Below, piece by piece: positions 40,812-44,570 of a DNA stretch of 44,570 bases; position 1 is the first letter of the stretch, and the number at the start of each line of letters is the position of its first letter. The DNA is from Eubacteriales bacterium (lineage in GTDB: Bacteria; Bacillota; Clostridia; Lachnospirales; Lachnospiraceae), in assembly GCA_030524225.1 (NCBI GenBank), contig JAUNGV010000002.1:1-44570 (forward strand), written 5' to 3'. A program made the translations under genes and the position numbers. Under the pieces are notes generated by a model. That model was not told where the DNA came from. It was given only the letters and a program-made list of their open reading frames with translations, and ran no database searches.

Positions 40812-43193
40812 TTGAAATCAAACGGGAACAAAGAGAGCAACGAGAACAGAGAGCAGAAGCTGCGCCGCGGGCAGCGCCGGTTTACGATTACGATGCAGAG
40901 AAAGCTGGTGGTGCTTTTTTTATTTGTCCTGATTGCCTTTGTCGGACTGGGAATGCGGATCTACGCGATTACCCGGGACAACGGCGAGGAGTACAAACGG
41001 CAGGTGCTCTCCCAGCAGTCGTATGACAGCGAGACGATCCCGTATAAGCGGGGAACGATCACAGACGCCAAGGGAACGATTCTGGCGACGAGTACGCAGG
41101 TGTTCAACGTGATTATCGACGCCAAGGCCATGCTGGAGAAAGAGGACTACCTGGCACCGACGCTGGCGGCCATCTCTTCCGTGCTGGATCTGGATTCGGA
41201 CGAGATCAGGGACTATGTGAACGATCATCCCGATTCGCAGTATTATATCGCGGCCAAGAACAGTCCCTATGAACAGAAGAATGCCTTTGACGAGGCACAG
41301 AGTGAGGATGGGAATATTCAGGGCGTGTGGTTTGAGGCAGCCTACATCCGGTCCTATCCGAACGGAACGCTGGCCAGCGATGTGATCGGGTTTACCAACG
41401 GATCGAACAGCGGCAGCTTCGGGCTGGAGGAGTATTACAACGATACGCTCAACGGCAAAACGGGACGTGTTTACGGCTATCTCGACGATATGTCAAACCT
41501 CGAGCGGACGACGATCGATGCGACGAACGGGAACAATCTCGTGACGACGATCGACGCCAACGTGCAGAGCATTGTGGAGAAATACCTGAAAAAGTTCAAT
41601 GACGAGCACGAAAACAAGGTGCGGGAGGGCAAGGGCGCGCGCAACATCGGCGCGATCGTCATGGAGGTCGATACGGGAAATATTCTCGCGATGGCGAGCT
41701 ATCCCAATTTTGACCTGAACGACCCGCAGAACACGGAGCCGCTGATCGGCATGAACAAGCTGGACGAGACGGACAGTCCGACGGATGAGGTGCTGACGGC
41801 GGAGGATGTGGAGGCGTTCACCGACGAGGAGAAATCCCGTTATCTGAATGCGCTCTGGAATAACTTCTGCATTGCGACGCCCTTTGAGCCGGGATCGACG
41901 GCCAAGCCCTTCACGGTGGCGAGCGCTCTGGACGCCGGAGCGATCACGGGCAACGAGACGTATCTCTGCGAGGGATATCTGGAAGTGGGCGGCCATCAGA
42001 TTTACTGCCATAACCGGTACGGAGACGGTCTGCTGACGGTGGGAGAGACGATCGAGCGCTCCTGCAACGTGGGGCTGATGTACATCGCGATGGCGCAGGG
42101 GATTGATACATTCACCGAATACCAGTCCCGCTTTAATTTCGGTCTGCGGACGAATATCGATCTGGCCGGCGAGGCGCGGACGGCGGAGCTGCTCTATTCG
42201 GCGGATACGATGCAGGCAGCGGATCTGGCGACGAACTCTTTCGGACAGAACTTTAACGTGACGATGATTCAGATGATCACGGGCTTCTGCTCGCTGATCA
42301 ATGGCGGGAATTACTATGAGCCGCATGTGGTGAGCAAAATCACGAGCCCGAGCGGGGCGACGGTGGAGAACATCGAGCCGCGGGTTCTGAAGAAGACAGT
42401 ATCGGAGTCGGTCAGCGAGAAGATCCGCGAGTACTGCCTGCAGGTGGTGACCGGGGAGAACGGAACCGGTAAAACGGCCCGTCCGGCGGGCTATCTGATC
42501 GGAGGCAAAACCGGAACGGCGGAGACACTGCCGCGTGGAAACGGCGAGTATATCGTTTCCTTTATCGGCTATGCGCCGGCGGATGATCCGCAGATCGCAA
42601 TTTACGTCGTGGTGGACCGCGCCAATGAAGAGGCGCAGGACGATGCGAAGTATGCGACCGGCATCGTTCGCAATATCCTGACGGAGATCCTGCCGTATCT
42701 GAACATCTATATGACGGAGGAACTCTCCGAGGAGGAGAGAGCGGAGCTCGAGGAGCTGCAGCTCTCCGACACACTGGCCCTTGGCAGGGATGCCGACGTT
42801 TCCGGCAATTCCGCTTCCGGAACGACGGGAGAAGGCGCCGGGGAAGGCGTCTCCGGAGAAGGAGAGTCCGGAGAGGGAAGCCAGACGGGTGCATCGGGGC
42901 AGGAGGGCGCGTCGGAGAACGCCTCCACGGCGGCGACGGCCAATGAGATCTGGAAAACGTTCGAGACGGATCCTGAGACGGGATATAAAGTGGATCCGAA
43001 TACCGGAGCGCTGGTGGATCCTGATACGGGATATGTGTTCGGCGGTTCCGTTCTGGATGAATCTTCCTCTCCGGGGAGCGCGGCGGGAAGCACTGCGTCC
43101 GGGGAAAGCGGAGAAAGCGCCGGGGCGGCCTCTTCTGCGGAGATAAGCGGAGAGGGCACGGCAGCCGCATCCCCGGAGGAAGCGCAGGAGTAA
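40812..43193 (+). CDS. ftsI: FtsI/PBP2-type peptidoglycan transpeptidase with C-terminal tail
   Basis: A class B penicillin-binding protein of 793 residues for septal peptidoglycan cross-linking. One membrane helix (KLVVLFLFVLIAFVGLGMRIYAI) is followed by the dimerisation domain (IPYKRGTITDAKGTILATS). The transpeptidase carries STAK (Ser362), SCN (Ser417) and KTGT (Lys566). The last ~120 residues are Gly/Ser/Glu-rich, with DPETGYKVDPNTG and DPDTGYVFGG repeats and no PASTA domain. TTG at 40812 is preferred because AGGAAG lies seven bases upstream. A TTG at 40743 would fall in the hairpin with no ribosome site, and ATG 40893 begins right at the membrane helix. Confidence 0.94.
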   Translation: MKSNGNKESNENREQKLRRGQRRFTITMQRKLVVLFLFVLIAFVGLGMRIYAITRDNGEEYKRQVLSQQSYDSETIPYKRGTITDAKGTILATSTQVFNVIIDAKAMLEKEDYLAPTLAAISSVLDLDSDEIRDYVNDHPDSQYYIAAKNSPYEQKNAFDEAQSEDGNIQGVWFEAAYIRSYPNGTLASDVIGFTNGSNSGSFGLEEYYNDTLNGKTGRVYGYLDDMSNLERTTIDATNGNNLVTTIDANVQSIVEKYLKKFNDEHENKVREGKGARNIGAIVMEVDTGNILAMASYPNFDLNDPQNTEPLIGMNKLDETDSPTDEVLTAEDVEAFTDEEKSRYLNALWNNFCIATPFEPGSTAKPFTVASALDAGAITGNETYLCEGYLEVGGHQIYCHNRYGDGLLTVGETIERSCNVGLMYIAMAQGIDTFTEYQSRFNFGLRTNIDLAGEARTAELLYSADTMQAADLATNSFGQNFNVTMIQMITGFCSLINGGNYYEPHVVSKITSPSGATVENIEPRVLKKTVSESVSEKIREYCLQVVTGENGTGKTARPAGYLIGGKTGTAETLPRGNGEYIVSFIGYAPADDPQIAIYVVVDRANEEAQDDAKYATGIVRNILTEILPYLNIYMTEELSEEERAELEELQLSDTLALGRDADVSGNSASGTTGEGAGEGVSGEGESGEGSQTGASGQEGASENASTAATANEIWKTFETDPETGYKVDPNTGALVDPDTGYVFGGSVLDESSSPGSAAGSTASGESGESAGAASSAEISGEGTAAASPEEAQE

Positions 43194-43382
43194 AGGATGC
43201 GGTCTTGATTCACAGGCGCTGTTCCTCGGGGCATTATGCGCGGCAGATGTGGATGGCAGAACCAATCTGCACGGAAAGCGCATTTTAAGGGAACCGCAGT
43301 GCGGGAATCACAGAAAATCAGTATAGAAGCGAATACAGAAACGAATGCGATACGAAGTACGGGAGAATTCAGGAGGTAGTCT

Positions 43383-44354
43383 ATGAGCACAGCGTTATCC
43401 GGCGCGGTATATCCGCTGCTTTTATCTTTTGCGATCAGCGCGGCGGCAGGCCCGTTTCTGATTCCATTCCTGCGCAGAATCAAGGCGGGACAGACGGAGA
43501 GAGACGACGGCCCCAAGAGCCATCTGGGCAAAACGGGAACGCCGAATATGGGTGGTCTGATGATACTGCTGGGCTTCCTTGTGACGGGCGGTATTTTTGC
43601 CGTGTGGAACAGAGAGATCATACCGGTACTTTTCCTGACGGTTGGATTCGGAGCGGTCGGTTTCATTGACGACTATATCAAGGTCGTTCTGAAACGCTCG
43701 ATGGGGCTGCGCGTCTGGCAGAAAATGGCGCTGCAGATCGTAATCACCTGTCTGTTTGCGTGGTATATCACCGCAGTGCAGGGGATATCACTGGGAATGA
43801 AGGTGCCGTTTGTATTCGGAATGACGATTGATTTCGGCTTCCTGAATGTTCCGATCCTGATCTTTATTGTGGTGGCGACAGTCAACGGCACGAATTTCAC
43901 GGACGGCGTGGACGGCCTTGCGAGCAGCGTGACGGCGGTGGTGGCGCTCTTCTTCACAGCTGCGGCGGCTCTGACAGGGGCGACGGGGCTGCTGCCGGCG
44001 GGAGCGGCGATGATCGGCGCTCTTCTGGGATTTCTGCTCTACAACGCCTATCCGGCGAAGATTTTCATGGGCGATACGGGATCGCTGGCGCTGGGCGGCT
44101 TTGTGGCAGGCATGGCATATCTGCTGGAAATGCCGCTTCTGATTCCGATCATCGGCTTTATCTATATGATCGAGGTGATCTCGGTGATCCTGCAGGTCGG
44201 ATATTTCAAGGCGACCCATGGCAAGCGCATTTTCAGAATGGCGCCGATCCACCATCACTTTGAGCTCGGAGGGTGGTCGGAGGTCCGTGTCGTCGCGGTC
44301 TTTACGATTGTGACCGTGCTCTTGTGCGCGGTGGCACTGCTGGGCGTCTGGTAA
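43383..44354 (+). CDS. mraY: Phospho-N-acetylmuramoyl-pentapeptide transferase
   Basis: A 323-residue polytopic enzyme making lipid I from UDP-MurNAc-pentapeptide and undecaprenyl phosphate at the inner membrane face. Signatures are GKTGTPNMGGL, the Asp pair in FIDDYIKV, VNGTNFTDGVDGLA, FMGDTGSLALGG and the C-terminal APIHHHFELGGWSE. About ten membrane helices are expected. CAGGAGG precedes the ATG. The 189-bp gap from ftsI shows no gene. murD follows after 55 bp. Confidence 0.98.
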   Translation: MSTALSGAVYPLLLSFAISAAAGPFLIPFLRRIKAGQTERDDGPKSHLGKTGTPNMGGLMILLGFLVTGGIFAVWNREIIPVLFLTVGFGAVGFIDDYIKVVLKRSMGLRVWQKMALQIVITCLFAWYITAVQGISLGMKVPFVFGMTIDFGFLNVPILIFIVVATVNGTNFTDGVDGLASSVTAVVALFFTAAAALTGATGLLPAGAAMIGALLGFLLYNAYPAKIFMGDTGSLALGGFVAGMAYLLEMPLLIPIIGFIYMIEVISVILQVGYFKATHGKRIFRMAPIHHHFELGGWSEVRVVAVFTIVTVLLCAVALLGVW

Positions 44355-44409
44355 GTAAGAAGGCGTTTTGTAAGAACGCATGATACAAGGAGAGAAGGAG
44401 AAGATTTCC

Positions 44410-44570
44410 ATGCATACATCGGAGTGGCAGGGACGGAATGTCCTCGTCGTCGGGACGGGACTCTCCGGAGCGGGCGCGGTGCGTCTGCTGCATCAGGAGG
44501 GCGCGGAGATTACCGTGCTGGAGCAGAATGAAAAAATGACGCGGGACGGCGTCAGGGAGCGGCTGCACGC
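44410..44570 (+). CDS. murD: UDP-N-acetylmuramoylalanine-D-glutamate ligase, 5' part only
   Basis: The window ends after 53 codons. The N-terminus (GRNVLVVGTGLSGAGAVRLLHQEGAEITVLEQNE) is the Rossmann-like UDP-binding domain of MurD with its GTGLSG loop. Position directly after mraY agrees. GAAGGAGA precedes the ATG. The ligase core lies outside the window. Confidence 0.9.
   Translation, partial: MHTSEWQGRNVLVVGTGLSGAGAVRLLHQEGAEITVLEQNEKMTRDGVRERLH

Overview
The window looks like chromosomal DNA of a fairly GC-rich clostridial Firmicute, most likely a gut Lachnospiraceae. The basis is the Firmicute-type mraZ-rsmH-ftsL-ftsI-mraY-murD cluster, strong GGAGG ribosome sites, frequent GTG/TTG starts, an LplB/YtcP-type sugar importer and a clostripain-family lipoprotein. 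No rRNA, tRNA, CRISPR array, prophage or complete insertion sequence was seen.

Positions 1-25.6 kb hold a carbohydrate locus. It opens mid-operon with a clan GH-A hydrolase, a GH43-like enzyme with an internal Ig-like domain, a GH8 reducing-end exo-oligoxylanase and a GH43 beta-xylosidase/arabinofuranosidase. A LacI regulator with its own promoter and terminator follows. Next come two ABC permeases and a solute-binding lipoprotein, behind a promoter carrying two tandem dyads. After a terminator there is a run of seven more glycosidases: a second GH43-like/Ig enzyme, GH43 with a C-terminal CBM6-like module, GH39, GH51, GH36, GH31 and GH95. None of the glycosidases has a signal peptide. The locus therefore reads as import of decorated xylo-oligosaccharides followed by complete cytosolic dismantling. 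The side-chain enzymes (arabinose, alpha-galactose, alpha-xylose, and L-fucose or L-galactose) fit complex cereal arabinoxylan better than plain xylan. No endo-xylanase, glucuronidase or transporter ATPase is present here.

Positions 25.6-32.9 kb are mixed: a TetR regulator divergent from an HXXEE membrane protein, a MATE exporter, an MBOAT plus SGNH pair (predicted envelope polysaccharide O-acetylation) behind a near-consensus promoter and a ~380-nt structured leader, and a 5'-truncated Rpn-family nuclease gene whose C-terminal module is duplicated.

Positions 32.9-44.6 kb are housekeeping: ychF, lgt, a clostripain-family lipoprotein, then the division/wall cluster mraZ, rsmH, ftsL, ftsI, mraY and the start of murD. 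MraZ has five GTGG-like boxes at 10-11 bp spacing downstream of its promoter. FtsL carries an 11-residue tandem repeat, and FtsI has a Gly/Ser/Glu tail with DPxTG repeats.

The least explained signal is non-coding. Several intergenic regions (about 14.0, 28.6, 33.05 and 34.3 kb) contain clusters of perfect hairpins enclosed by a long-range complementary pair. Three of the pairs are of the type GGAGNG...CNCTCC, and two of these end right at a ribosome binding site. A separate element with 14-bp inverted ends (26995-27070) has a diverged, inverted second copy at 40638-40690, where it abuts an internal promoter for ftsI.
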